Source of the DNA: JAEDES01 sp964616405
GTDB lineage: Bacteria > Bacillota_I > Bacilli_A > RF39 > UBA660
Length of the DNA stretch: 32,145 nt
Reading direction: 5' to 3'
Assembly: GCA_964616405.1 (NCBI GenBank)
Contig: CAZTRE010000012.1
Coordinates: 1-32,145, forward strand
Shown: positions 7,506-15,946 of the stretch, in pieces
Layout: the number at the start of each line of letters is the position of its first letter
Position numbering within the stretch: the stretch's first letter is position 1
Notes under the pieces: generated by a model
Seen by the model: only the letters and a program-made list of their open reading frames with translations
What the model was told of the DNA's origin: nothing
Database searches by the model: none
Program-made: the position numbers and the translations under genes

Positions 7506-8765
7506 ATGAAAAAGATTTTATGGATTCTTGTTCTTTTAATGTTTTTAGGACTTTGTATGCAAGGAATTACTAATTTTTTTATTAAAGAAAGAGAAAGTGA
7601 ATATGTTGTTAATAATTATAGAATAAATGAGAAATTAAAAGTAGTTGAAGATACAGAAAACTATGATTTTTTAATATCTAATAAAAAAAATAATGTGTTT
7701 ATTCTGAGTATTGAAGAAAATTTCAATAAACAAAAGAAAATAATTGAGGATATAAAGGAATATAAAGAAGGAAATCTTAAATGTATTTATCCAGTTTATA
7801 AAAGAGGATATGTTGGAGATATTACATGTTTATATGATGGCATGCAAGTAAGTTATTCATATTTAAAACAAATTGGAAATAGTGATGTGGAAAAAATTAT
7901 TGATAGATTAAAAAAAGATGGTATTTCTAATTCTAAGTGGAATAAATCAGAAAAGAAGAGTGAAGTTTTAGAATATGATTCTAAGAAAATTGAGGTGTAT
8001 CAAGATAATATTTTAGATGGATATACTTTCCTTATTTGGAGATATAAAGGTCTTTATATTTTGAATAAAAAAAAGAGTGAAGTAAAAGATTTTTTAGAGT
8101 TTGATCAGTATGATAATGCGTATTCTGCTTTAGTTGGGAAATATTATGTTGTAGCTGATGTTAATCCTGATAATGAAGCATTAAGCGAGTTAAGTTATTA
8201 TAATACTAAGGAGCTTGGAAAAGACAAGATGCAGTTTCCTGATGTTACTAGTATAAAATATTATTTTAATGGGGTTATTGATAATGAACTTTATATTACT
8301 GATGTAGGACTTGGTAAACAGTATATTGTTAATCCATATAAAGATAAGATTAAAGAGTTAAATGCTGGAAAAGATAAATTTATTAGTTTAGAAAATGGTA
8401 AAAAAGTATTTGTTGATGCTGAGGAGTTGTTAAAGGAAGAAGTATACTTTACGATGAGAAGTAATAATAAAGAATTAAGTAAACTATATCCTAAGTGTGT
8501 AGATATTAAAGAGGTTAGGGAGTATTATTATTTTATAACTAGTGATGGTAGTGTGTTACGAGTTAATAAAAATAATTTAGAAAAGGCCGAATTATTATTT
8601 ACTTTTGATAATATTTCAGAGTGGATAGTTAAAGATGGAGATATCTTAGTTGTTACTGATGACATGGTCTACTTTTATAGTGATGAAGCTGGATTATTAC
8701 CGATCGCGAGAAATAGTGAATTAAAATATAATCATAAAAATATTTGTGATTTCTGGAAGAGTTAA
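7506..8765 (+). CDS. Hypothetical exported/anchored protein, 419 aa
   Basis: One N-terminal hydrophobic segment (about 4-24) and then a large, lysine- and tyrosine-rich domain with repeated short beta-type stretches (YYFITSDGSVLRVN, DGDILVVTDDMVYFYS). This suggests a beta-propeller-like or other all-beta extracytoplasmic fold. No catalytic motif or known family is recognised. A TATAAT at 7483-7488 directly behind the previous terminator probably drives it. Confidence 0.7.
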   Translation: MKKILWILVLLMFLGLCMQGITNFFIKERESEYVVNNYRINEKLKVVEDTENYDFLISNKKNNVFILSIEENFNKQKKIIEDIKEYKEGNLKCIYPVYKRGYVGDITCLYDGMQVSYSYLKQIGNSDVEKIIDRLKKDGISNSKWNKSEKKSEVLEYDSKKIEVYQDNILDGYTFLIWRYKGLYILNKKKSEVKDFLEFDQYDNAYSALVGKYYVVADVNPDNEALSELSYYNTKELGKDKMQFPDVTSIKYYFNGVIDNELYITDVGLGKQYIVNPYKDKIKELNAGKDKFISLENGKKVFVDAEELLKEEVYFTMRSNNKELSKLYPKCVDIKEVREYYYFITSDGSVLRVNKNNLEKAELLFTFDNISEWIVKDGDILVVTDDMVYFYSDEAGLLPIARNSELKYNHKNICDFWKS

Positions 8766-8793
8766 ATTTATGGAAAGAGTATAATGAGGTAAA

Positions 8794-9345
8794 ATGGCTA
8801 TGTATGGTTCAATAATGGGTTATAAAATTAGAGAGATTACTAGTGATAATTTTGAAGGAGAGCAATTCTTAAAAGAGTTGGAAGAGATTGATGAAAATAT
8901 AAAAGAAAAATTGATATCTGCGATTTCTGAAGATGATTTTATTATTGGTTTAGTAAAAGATAATATATTAAAGTGTGTATATATTTTTAAAAAGCAGAAA
9001 GAAAAGTTGGTCTTGATTTTTACGGAAATGATTTGTGTAAAAGAGATAAGTGATGCACATGAGTTATTAAAAAAATTTGAGAGTAAAATTATTGAACAAT
9101 TTAAAGGATTGCTTACTTTAGGTAAGATAGAAAAAGTTGAGTGGAATGATATGTATATTGTTATAGCGAATAAGGGGAAAAATCTTTTTATACCTTTTTC
9201 TGTTTGTATTGTAATAGGAATTGTGTTAGGTTTAATTTATGATGATTTATTATTTGGTGTTATCTTAGGAGCTTTGTTGGGATCTGGTTTAGCAGGTACA
9301 GCGGTTGTGAAGAAAAAAACTAAAATAGTAAGAAAAGATAAATAA
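8794..9345 (+). CDS. Hypothetical protein with C-terminal membrane hairpin
   Basis: 183 residues. The soluble N-terminal part (about 1-125) is alpha/beta-like with no recognised motif. The C-terminal 45 residues form two hydrophobic segments split by YDD, the second rich in glycine (GVILGALLGSGLAGTAV), resembling a glycine-zipper helix pair, and end in a basic tail. GAGGT at 8786-8790 sits 3 nt from this ATG and 9 nt from an in-frame ATG at 8800, so the true start may be two codons later. Confidence 0.65.
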   Translation: MAMYGSIMGYKIREITSDNFEGEQFLKELEEIDENIKEKLISAISEDDFIIGLVKDNILKCVYIFKKQKEKLVLIFTEMICVKEISDAHELLKKFESKIIEQFKGLLTLGKIEKVEWNDMYIVIANKGKNLFIPFSVCIVIGIVLGLIYDDLLFGVILGALLGSGLAGTAVVKKKTKIVRKDK

Positions 9346-9374
9346 GAAGTTATTTTTAAAGGAGATGATTAGGT

Positions 9375-9683
9375 ATGAAGATTATAACAGTATGTGGAAG
9401 TATAAAATTTATAAAAGAAATGATGGAAATAACTGAAAAAATGGAATTAGAGGGAAATTGTATGTTAGTGCCAATATATAATCCTGCTAGACCTGATAAG
9501 GATTCATTCACTTTAGAAGAGGCAGAAATTTTAGATAAGATTCATAAAGAAAGAATTAAGCTAGCTGATGCGATATTGGTAGTTAATGTTAATGGTTATA
9601 TCGGAAAAAGTACAAGAGCAGAAATAGAGTTTGCGAAAAAGTTAAATAAAGAAATAATTTATTATACTGATTTAATTAAATAG
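9375..9683 (+). CDS. Nucleoside 2-deoxyribosyltransferase-like protein
   Basis: 102 residues. It starts MKIITVCGSIKF, a beta strand and loop typical of the deoxyribosyltransferase/DUF4406 fold. It has a central ADAILVVNVNGYIGKSTRAEIEFAK stretch with the GxS/T...E arrangement in which the glutamate is the usual catalytic residue; the fragments NVNGYIGKST and AEIEFAK are the key parts. Such proteins cleave or transfer the base of nucleosides or nucleotides. The gene is short but complete for this family. AAAGGAG at 9358-9364 is the ribosome site. Confidence 0.7.
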   Translation: MKIITVCGSIKFIKEMMEITEKMELEGNCMLVPIYNPARPDKDSFTLEEAEILDKIHKERIKLADAILVVNVNGYIGKSTRAEIEFAKKLNKEIIYYTDLIK

Positions 9684-9701
9684 AGGGAGTTGAAATTTAA
9701 A

Positions 9702-10055
9702 ATGAAACGTTTTGAATATAAAATTTATGAACAAGTTTTTTTAGATATGGTATCTAAAAAGAAAGATGTTGAGATAAGACTTTTAAATGATAAATCTAGT
9801 CAAATTGAAATTGGTGATGTAATTAGATTTAAGGTAATTGATGGAAAAGATAAAGCTGTTGAAGTAAAGGTCGTTGATTTAATGCAGTTTAAAGACGTAG
9901 ATGAATTATGGGATAAAAGGAGTTTTAACATATTAAGTGATGTAAAAAGTAAGGAAGCGTTGTTAGATATTATGTATCAAATTTTTGGTAAAGAATTAGT
10001 TGATACACATAAAATATTAGCTATTAAATTTGAGATATTAGAAGTTTTTGGATAA
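9702..10055 (+). CDS. ASCH-domain protein
   Basis: 117 residues. The segment KKKDVEIRLLNDKSSQIEIGDVIRFK followed by VEVKVVDLMQFKDVDEL (here given in parts) matches ASCH domains: the xVExR motif (VEIR), the xxIxxGDxIxF loop and an alternating beta barrel related to PUA. ASCH proteins bind RNA or modified nucleosides; some hydrolyse acetylated cytidine. An AGAGGGAG site at 9682-9689 abuts a TTG at 9690, so ATG 9702 is preferred, although its 12-nt spacing is slightly long. Only 18 nt separate it from the upstream nucleoside-related gene, which suggests joint transcription. Confidence 0.75.
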   Translation: MKRFEYKIYEQVFLDMVSKKKDVEIRLLNDKSSQIEIGDVIRFKVIDGKDKAVEVKVVDLMQFKDVDELWDKRSFNILSDVKSKEALLDIMYQIFGKELVDTHKILAIKFEILEVFG

Positions 10056-10067
10056 GAATCAAGATAG

Positions 10068-10100
10068 CAAATAAAAAAGATATTTCTATCTTTTTATTTG
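10068..10100. terminator. Bidirectional terminator
   Basis: CAAATAAAAAAGATA (10068-10082) pairs with TATCTTTTTATTTG (10087-10100) with one bulged A. It ends the ASCH unit on the plus strand and the DUF2935 remnant on the minus strand, whose TAA stop (10094-10096) lies inside the hairpin. Confidence 0.75.
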
Positions 10101-10908
10101 TTTAGAGAAGAATTGTTATTTAACAATCTAATAAAATGATTTGCTTCTCTTAGAACGTGATCGGCAAGTAGTGGAATAATAATACTTTTAATTTTACAAG
10201 TTAAGATACCTTCTTCACCAGCAATTTTAAAATCTCTAAATTCTAATGTTTCTTTTAAACTAGATGCAGTTTGAAGATAGGGATTGTTATTATAGTTGTT
10301 AATAAGTTCTTCATAATTATTGGCGAATTCATTGGCTGTATTAATTAAGATTTTTTCACTAGGATCTAGACCTCCGCGAATGAATAGAGCATGTTCTTTC
10401 ATGATTTCATTCCAAAATAATTCTTGGTCACTGATAGTGTTGCCAGTAATTAATTCTTTCTTTTCAACTTTGTTTAGTAAGGTAAAATACATTTTGCTTC
10501 TTTGATTATATGATTAATTAATAGGGGATAGTTTGTAGTGTACATTTTACAATTTAATACTTGAGTCAAGACGTTTGTTTTAAAGTTGATTAGTTTTTGA
10601 AGAAGGGGAAGTGTCTCTCTATTTAAGTTACTAATTTGCTTCAATAGGGTTGGTGTTACAGATATATTTCCGCTTTGGAGATTTTGTTCTTTTAAGGTTA
10701 GATTTGTGTCAATGGTGTTACCAGATAAAAAATTAGTTTGTTGTTCAGCTTGTAAAGTGTTTTTAGTTACAATCTCTCCAGAAGAAAGAAAGTCTGATTG
10801 AATATTTTTATTAGCTAAAGTAATGGCTCTAGTTAAAATATTATTAAATGCTTTTTGAAAATCGGCTGCAATGGTTTTGAATTTACGGTCTCTATCAGTA
10901 AATGCTAC
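10094..10908 (-). pseudogene. DUF2935 gene, 5'-truncated and frameshifted
   Basis: The minus strand encodes two halves of one DUF2935-type helical protein. The upstream half (about 10908 to 10495) reads AADFQKAFNNILTRAI..., GEIVTKNTLQAEQQTNF..., LNRETLPLLQKLINFK, TTNYPLLINHIIKEAK and then runs into a stop. The downstream half (10492-10094) continues in another frame with MYFTLLNKVEKKELI... FWNEIMKEHALFIRGGLDPSE... ADHVLREANHFIRLL. Adding one A to the A4 tract at 10492-10495 joins them as HIIKEAK-MYFTLLNK. There is no start codon: the frame meets a stop at 10909-10911 and lacks the usual first 30 or so residues. DUF2935 proteins are metal-binding-type helical bundles of unknown role, common in Bacillota. 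The gene is very probably dead unless the lesion is a consensus error. Confidence 0.8.
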
Positions 10909-10967
10909 TTACGGAAGTTTACCACTACAATTTAGTGTAAAGAATTGACAAACCCGCCACCCGCCAC

Positions 10968-10998
10968 TTGACGTGGGGGGGGGGGCTGTTACTATAAA
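10968..10998 (+). promoter_or_regulatory. Promoter with poly-G spacer, candidate phase-variable switch
   Basis: TTGACG (10968-10973) and TATAAA (10993-10998) are separated by 19 bp, of which 11 are an unbroken G tract. With nine G's the spacer would be the optimal 17 bp. Slippage of such tracts between -35 and -10 is the known mechanism of transcriptional phase variation in porA and opc of Neisseria. The promoter leads directly to the secreted SipW-type protein at 11031. Confidence 0.6.
10975..10985 (+). repeat. G11 homopolymer
   Basis: Eleven consecutive G's, by far the longest G or C run in the window, where four or five is otherwise the maximum. It is next to a small GC-rich repeat, CCCGCCACCCGCCAC (10953-10967), which can partly pair with it. 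Confidence 0.95.
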
Positions 10999-11030
10999 AA
11001 TGTAATAATTTTAAGAAAGGTAGGATAAAG

Positions 11031-11762
11031 ATGAATAAGAAAAGTAAAATATTAATAAGTTGTGTAGCTTTATTGCTAGTGTTATCGGTTGGATATGCAT
11101 TATTTAGTCAGAATATAACAATAAATGGAACAGCAACGGCCGAAGGTGATTTTAGTTTCGATGTGGTTGCTCAAATTGGTGTTCCCTCAGAGCTTGATGG
11201 GGAGTATGTAAATGGAGATGGTAATCCTGTTGATACTTCTTCTTATGCAAGTAGTGGTGCTAATATAGAAAGTTCAATAAACTGTACGGATAATAAGGTT
11301 ACTTATAGTGGAAATTTTAAATATCCAGGACAAAAACAGTATTTTAGTGTTAAACTTACCAATACTGGTAGTATTCCTATTTCTTGGGATGATTTATTTA
11401 AGACAGATTATGATAGTAACGCAACTGGTAATTTAATAATGCGTGATGGAGAAATGGTTGATATTAATGGTAACTGGCCAAATGCAGCGGAACTTAGATC
11501 TAAGTATGGACTTGAGTTCAATAGTGAGTTTACTAAATTTACGGGGTCTATGATTGATGTTGCAGATGTTTGGGTTTCAAAAAGGATTTTTGATGAATTA
11601 GAGCTTAATCCAGACGCTCAATTATCGTTAAAAAATGGGGAGTCTATATATTATATATTCTGTGCGCAATGGCCGGATGTTAATCTTAACCCTTATTATG
11701 TTGGAGCGAATATCACCGCAACTAGTACTTATAAATTTACTATAAAGCAAGTAACTAACTAA
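11031..11762 (+). CDS. SipW-dependent-type secreted protein (TasA/CalY-like)
   Basis: 243 residues. The N-terminus is a basic start, a hydrophobic core (ILISCVALLLVLSVGYA) and then LFSQNITINGTATAEG, the pattern of signal peptides cut by SipW-type signal peptidases in TasA/CalY and camelysin relatives. The mature part is Ser/Thr/Asn-rich and beta-strand-like (FSVKLTNTGSIPISWDDL, ITATSTYKFTIKQV). It has only two Cys residues and no LPXTG anchor. TasA-type proteins form extracellular fibres. GAAAGGTAGGA at about 11015-11025 is the ribosome site. No SipW or second matrix gene is nearby, and the gene has its own promoter and terminator. The unusual promoter suggests on/off expression. Confidence 0.75.
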   Translation: MNKKSKILISCVALLLVLSVGYALFSQNITINGTATAEGDFSFDVVAQIGVPSELDGEYVNGDGNPVDTSSYASSGANIESSINCTDNKVTYSGNFKYPGQKQYFSVKLTNTGSIPISWDDLFKTDYDSNATGNLIMRDGEMVDINGNWPNAAELRSKYGLEFNSEFTKFTGSMIDVADVWVSKRIFDELELNPDAQLSLKNGESIYYIFCAQWPDVNLNPYYVGANITATSTYKFTIKQVTN

Positions 11763-11792
11763 AATTAAAATTAATTTAACTGATTACGTAGT

Positions 11793-11830
11793 AAAGACTT
11801 TGATTAATGTGAAATATCAAAGCCTTTTTT
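11793..11830 (+). terminator. Terminator of the secreted-protein gene
   Basis: AAAG-A-CTTTGAT pairs with ATCAAAG-C-CTTT around a short loop (11805-11815), followed by a T-run. Confidence 0.75.
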
Positions 11831-11880
11831 AGATGGCATTTTACTTGTTAATTAGTGTTTCTTCGAATAGAGAAGGGCAC

Positions 11881-11908
11881 AAAAAAGGTGTCCATAGTAA
11901 GGACACCT
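11881..11908 (-). terminator. Minus-strand terminator of the efflux operon
   Basis: AGGTGTCC (11886-11893) and GGACACCT (11901-11908) form an 8-bp stem. Read on the minus strand it is followed by six T's (plus-strand A's at 11881-11886). Confidence 0.85.
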
Positions 11909-11929
11909 ATAATATTTTGATTTTTAGTT

Positions 11930-12186
11930 TTAACTATCTTGGCTTTTAAATGGATGTTTTAATTTATCTTTAACTCCTGTTCCAATTATAGACATTGCAG
12001 ATTCATATGTTTTTCTGCTTGTTCATGAGTCATTTGTAATTGAAGTGTTATATCATTAATAATTTTTTCTTTATTATTTTTTCCAATAATAAAGTGATTT
12101 TCTAATATGCTATTGATAATAGTACACTTATTATTATCTAGTCCCGTAACCTTTCCTAATTCTTTAATAAATTTTTCTTTATTCAT
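11930..12186 (-). pseudogene. Small conserved hypothetical gene with -1 frameshift
   Basis: The intact frame starts at 12186 (MNKEKFIKELGKVTGLDN...) but stops after 66 codons with an odd tail. Adding one A to the A5 tract at 12010-12014 extends it as AEKTYESAMSIIGTG and VKDKLKHPFKSQDS to a stop at 11930-11932, giving about 85 residues. The restored C-terminus (KLKHPFKSQD) is typical of small helical hypothetical proteins found beside such transporters in Bacillota, so the shorter frame is probably an artefact or a mutant form. It starts 12 nt after the permease stop, with GGAGG nearby, as the last gene of the operon. Confidence 0.65.
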
Positions 12187-12198
12187 CTATTTGTCCTC

Positions 12199-14508
12199 CT
12201 AATCTTTGATAAGTGAATATACTGATATTTTTTTAATTTTATTTGCTAATACTGTTGCGATAATAAGTGTTGCTATAATTAGTAAAATCATGATGCTTAA
12301 AAACATTATAAATGGGTATTCAAAGCTTACTTTATATGCGCCTACTGACATAAATAATTTCTTGAAGATATTATCCATGAAAATTTTACTAACTATAAGT
12401 CCTAACGTTGTTCCTACAATTGTACTAGGAAAAAATCCGCCAACCAATTGTTTAACTAATTCTTTATTTCTATAGCCGATTGCCTTAAATATTCCAAGTT
12501 CTTGTTTTCTTTTTATAATAATTGATGAAATTACAATATATAAAATTAAATAAATAAGTAATAAAGCAATGATAATAATTACAATGCAAATAATACTTAC
12601 AAGTGAAATATATATTGTTGTGGCAGATTCCATTGATTCAGCGTAGTTTATTGTAGAAATAATTTCATTACCATATTTACTTTTAACTTGATTGATGAAT
12701 TGCTCAGACTTTTGTTCATTATTTAAATAAATATACATTGTAGTAGGTAAATATGTATTATCAAGCTTTTTATATCCATCCAAGGTTATTTCTATTATTT
12801 CCCCAGAATAATTAACAGACTGAATAAAACCAACAACTTTATATTTCTTTTTTTGTCCTTTTTTACTTAACGTAATATAATCCCCAATATTTATATTATA
12901 TGTTTCTTGTAATTTACTTCCTATTGCCACTTCATTATTATTTACTGGATTTTTTCCTTTATAACATAAATCATTAGATAAATCTTTGAAATTTTCGGCT
13001 ACAAGAGTTTTATAAGAGTTAGCCTTGTAATTTAAAGTAGCAAATTCATCATAATATATAACATTTTTAACATTATCCTGCGTTTTAAATTCTTCTTTTA
13101 AATCAAGATTAGATGAAATAACTACTGATGGATGTTCTTCTACCAAAGTATTGATAAAATTGATAGGATTCATGTTCACATTATAAAATAAGGTTCCTAT
13201 AAAAGAAGAGATGATAGTTATTAAAAATAGCATTATTCCGAGTAATCGATTTTGCTTTTTTATATTTATAAAGTTTTTTAACATTAAAATAAAGTGAATA
13301 TTGCCTTTGGTTTTTTCTATTTCAAAATAGTTTTTAGTATTTTCTTTTTCTGTAATTTTTCTAATTGCATTGATAGGATTGAGTTTTTTTATTTTCAAAG
13401 AAGCAACAAGTGTAAATGTAGTTATCAAAATAATATTAATAAGTAATACTAGTATATTTAGTAATAAATCAATTTTTATTTTCCAAATGAAACCGGATTG
13501 CATTTCTATAACTTTACTTAAAATTGGTAAAATGAAATATGAAGTAACGATTCCAAGCAGGGTAGATAACATGCCACTTATTATATACGGAAATATGCAG
13601 GATATGATTATTTCCTTACTGGTATATCCTAGTGCTTTTAAAACGCCCATACTAGATATTTCTTCTTCTATTGTTTGTTTTATTTTAAAATTACTTACAA
13701 ATAAACTTATAATTAACATTGAACTTGCAAATATCATGAGTGTTAGAACTATTATGTTTGAAATGGCAAGTCTTTGCGATTTGGATTGTTCCTTGTAATT
13801 TTTACTTAAAATATTGATGTTCTTACTGCTCAAATATTTAGATATATTATTGTAAGATGAATAACTATCTTTTGATTTTACAGAGATAGTAGTAACTGTC
13901 TTTTCTTTATTTTTTTCGAGCAAATGGTTATAAGCTCCATTTTCCAAATATTCTCCTATTACTGATGAAGTATAGTTACCGTATTGCATTTCATTTACAA
14001 CACCCTTGATGGTAAATGAGTAGGAGTTATTATCTACTTTAAATTTATATTCATCTTTTATATCTAGCCCAGAATGAATAAATGTGTAATTGGAAAGATA
14101 TATGCCATGCTTAATGTTATCAGTAGTTTTTTTTATAATTTCTTTTTTATTTATATTAGAAATATTATCAATGTTATAAAATATTTGATTTTGTTCTTGA
14201 ATAGATCCTTCCATATTTACTGGAACAGTTAACATTATTCCATTTTGTATTTCTACAGTTTTAATACCTTTAATTTTTTTTATATCATTAAGTATATTAT
14301 CTGTATATTCTATACTAGGTATTGTAAAAAAACTATTTGCTGTATTTAATTTATCTGATTCTTTGTCATAATCATTACTAATGTTAAAGTTTATAACGAT
14401 AGCACTAGAAAAAAGAATTGTAGCGATAAAAAGAATTACTACAAATGAGATAATATCTTTTGCATTTTTCCTAAAGAAATATTCGGATAGGGTGATTGTT
14501 TTTTTCAT
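12199..14508 (-). CDS. ABC exporter permease with two FtsX domains
   Basis: A 769-residue membrane protein with duplicated MacB/FtsX architecture. Helix 1 at about 18-40 is followed by a large extracytoplasmic domain (about 41-245) and three helices (about 250-370). A second half repeats the pattern, with a helix at about 422-445, an external domain and three C-terminal helices. The sequence before the helices in each half (SSMGVLKALGYTSKEI and KRKQELGIFKAIGYRNKEL) is the conserved FtsX coupling region that contacts the ATPase. It follows the ATPase gene by 3 nt. With the ATPase it probably exports a peptide, lipid or hydrophobic drug. The substrate cannot be read from the sequence. Confidence 0.88.
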   Translation of the reverse strand: MKKTITLSEYFFRKNAKDIISFVVILFIATILFSSAIVINFNISNDYDKESDKLNTANSFFTIPSIEYTDNILNDIKKIKGIKTVEIQNGIMLTVPVNMEGSIQEQNQIFYNIDNISNINKKEIIKKTTDNIKHGIYLSNYTFIHSGLDIKDEYKFKVDNNSYSFTIKGVVNEMQYGNYTSSVIGEYLENGAYNHLLEKNKEKTVTTISVKSKDSYSSYNNISKYLSSKNINILSKNYKEQSKSQRLAISNIIVLTLMIFASSMLIISLFVSNFKIKQTIEEEISSMGVLKALGYTSKEIIISCIFPYIISGMLSTLLGIVTSYFILPILSKVIEMQSGFIWKIKIDLLLNILVLLINIILITTFTLVASLKIKKLNPINAIRKITEKENTKNYFEIEKTKGNIHFILMLKNFINIKKQNRLLGIMLFLITIISSFIGTLFYNVNMNPINFINTLVEEHPSVVISSNLDLKEEFKTQDNVKNVIYYDEFATLNYKANSYKTLVAENFKDLSNDLCYKGKNPVNNNEVAIGSKLQETYNINIGDYITLSKKGQKKKYKVVGFIQSVNYSGEIIEITLDGYKKLDNTYLPTTMYIYLNNEQKSEQFINQVKSKYGNEIISTINYAESMESATTIYISLVSIICIVIIIIALLLIYLILYIVISSIIIKRKQELGIFKAIGYRNKELVKQLVGGFFPSTIVGTTLGLIVSKIFMDNIFKKLFMSVGAYKVSFEYPFIMFLSIMILLIIATLIIATVLANKIKKISVYSLIKD

Positions 14509-14511
14509 AGA

Positions 14512-15273
14512 TTACCACCCCATTTCTTTTAAAAACTTATCTAATTTTTCATTTCGTGTATTATCATTTTTTTCATACTTATTGAGTTTAAGTTCTCCTG
14601 ATATTTTACCATCTTTTAAATATATAATTCTATTTCCTCGCAATGCACTTTTTTTATCATGTGTAACCATAATAATACTTTGACCACTATTATTAAGGTT
14701 AGTTAAAACATCAAGTACAGCATTTGAATTTTCGCTATTTAAGGCTCCAGTTGGTTCGTCGGCAAATATTACACTGGGATTATTGATTGCTGCCCTTACA
14801 ATTCCGGCTCTTTGACATTCGCCACCTGATACTTGATTCATATTCTTTTTATATGTGACTTCAGGGATATTAACACTGGCAAATAATTCTTTTGTTTTCT
14901 TTACTATGTCTTTTTTATTGTTATTTATAAGTAGTCCAGAGGTTAGCACATTGTCCATCAAACTCATTTTATCAAGTAGGTATATTTGTTGAAAAACAAA
15001 ACCACAATTTCTTCTTCTAAATATAGCTAATTCATCATTATTCATTTTGCATATATCTTGATCTTTAAAGATTATACTACCTGAATTTGCCTTATCCATA
15101 CCAGATAAAAGATACATTAGAGTAGATTTGCCGGCACCACTTGAACCCATGATAATTGTAAAGTCTTTATCATATATATCCAAATCCAAATTATTAATTA
15201 TGGTTTGTTTAATAGCTCCGGTATTAAAGCTTTTAACTAATTTTTTAGCACTTATTATAATATTTTCTTTCAC
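14512..15273 (-). CDS. ABC exporter ATPase (MacB/LolD type)
   Basis: 253 residues with Walker A GSSGAGKST (43-51), Q-loop near 95, signature VSGGECQ (148-154), Walker B VIFADEP (168-174) and a MVTHD switch. This is the class that pairs with FtsX-fold permeases and works by mechanotransmission. It starts with GTG overlapping the TGA of the TetR gene (GTGA at 15273-15270), with AAAGGAG ahead, so translation is coupled to the regulator. The order is regulator, ATPase, permease, small gene. Confidence 0.92.
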   Translation of the reverse strand: MKENIIISAKKLVKSFNTGAIKQTIINNLDLDIYDKDFTIIMGSSGAGKSTLMYLLSGMDKANSGSIIFKDQDICKMNNDELAIFRRRNCGFVFQQIYLLDKMSLMDNVLTSGLLINNNKKDIVKKTKELFASVNIPEVTYKKNMNQVSGGECQRAGIVRAAINNPSVIFADEPTGALNSENSNAVLDVLTNLNNSGQSIIMVTHDKKSALRGNRIIYLKDGKISGELKLNKYEKNDNTRNEKLDKFLKEMGW

Positions 15274-15872
15274 TTTAATTCTCCTTTAATTAATTTTTGT
15301 ATAAATGAAAGAGACCCAGTCTTTGCTCCATAAATATTTTCTAATGTATCAATAAATACAGAAATTTTTGCGTCGTTAATTTCACTGTGATCGAACATTT
15401 CATTGCTTAAGATTAAAGTCATTTTAACTCTTTCCTCAATATTATCGTCTTTTGTAAATAAGCCTTCTTGTTTTGCCTCTCTTGCGATAGAAGAAAGCAG
15501 AGGAGTAGCTACATCGATTATTTTTTCATTTACTTTTTTATGTAGAATAATATTTTCTTTTGTGTGAATTGTATCTTGCACTGATTGTTCCTCAGGCGTT
15601 ACTCGAAGTGCCAAAATAGTAAAAATGAGTTTTTCTTCTGATTTTAGGGTAGAGTTTATTACTTTTTTAGCTCTTTCTACACCTTTGTCGATCATCATAT
15701 TTATAACTTCTTCTAACATTTGTTCTTTGCTTTCAAAATGATAATAATAGGTTCCTTTGGCAATGCCTGCTTTAGTAATAATCTCATCTACGGATGTATT
15801 TTCATAGCCTTTATTAATAAATAAGTTATAGGCTATTTCAATGAGTTCTTTTTTTCTTATTTGTTTTCTCAT
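15270..15872 (-). CDS. TetR-family repressor of the efflux operon
   Basis: 200 residues. The N-terminal helix-turn-helix is clear: FINKGYENTSVDEIITKAG followed by IAKGTYYYHFESKEQML (about 18-53), the TetR signature. The C-terminal ligand-binding part is family-specific and gives no ligand. It is the first gene of the transporter operon and two near-identical operators flank its promoter, so it very probably represses itself and the transporter until the exported compound binds it. Preceded by GGAAGTGATGTT with AAGGAAGTG as ribosome site. Confidence 0.9.
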   Translation of the reverse strand: MRKQIRKKELIEIAYNLFINKGYENTSVDEIITKAGIAKGTYYYHFESKEQMLEEVINMMIDKGVERAKKVINSTLKSEEKLIFTILALRVTPEEQSVQDTIHTKENIILHKKVNEKIIDVATPLLSSIAREAKQEGLFTKDDNIEERVKMTLILSNEMFDHSEINDAKISVFIDTLENIYGAKTGSLSFIQKLIKGELK

Positions 15873-15884
15873 AACATCACTTCC

Positions 15885-15902
15885 TTTTAGACTGTTAGTC
15901 GG
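15885..15902. promoter_or_regulatory. TetR operator O2, downstream of -10
   Basis: TTTTAGACTGTTAGTC (15885-15900) shares 15 of 16 bases with the first 16 of O1; the distal half-site is imperfect. It lies between the -10 and the ribosome site, where a bound repressor would block elongation or initiation. Confidence 0.6.
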
Positions 15903-15913
15903 TTTCTTATTAC

Positions 15914-15942
15914 ATTATATGGGTGGGATTTAAATATGTCAA
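15914..15942 (-). promoter_or_regulatory. Promoter of the TetR-ABC operon
   Basis: On the minus strand, TTGACA (15942-15937), 17 bp, TATAAT (15919-15914): perfect consensus, as expected for a promoter held off by a repressor. Confidence 0.9.
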
Positions 15943-15946
15943 TATT

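Noticed and set aside
10968..10998. CRISPR-like or satellite repeat at the GC-rich patch
   Set aside because: Only one short imperfect duplication and a homopolymer are present, with no regular spacing.
13370..13798. Plus-strand frame of 142 codons within the permease gene
   Set aside because: It is antisense to a well-supported FtsX permease and its composition is that of a shadow frame. The same holds for 12206-12475 and 14381-14683.
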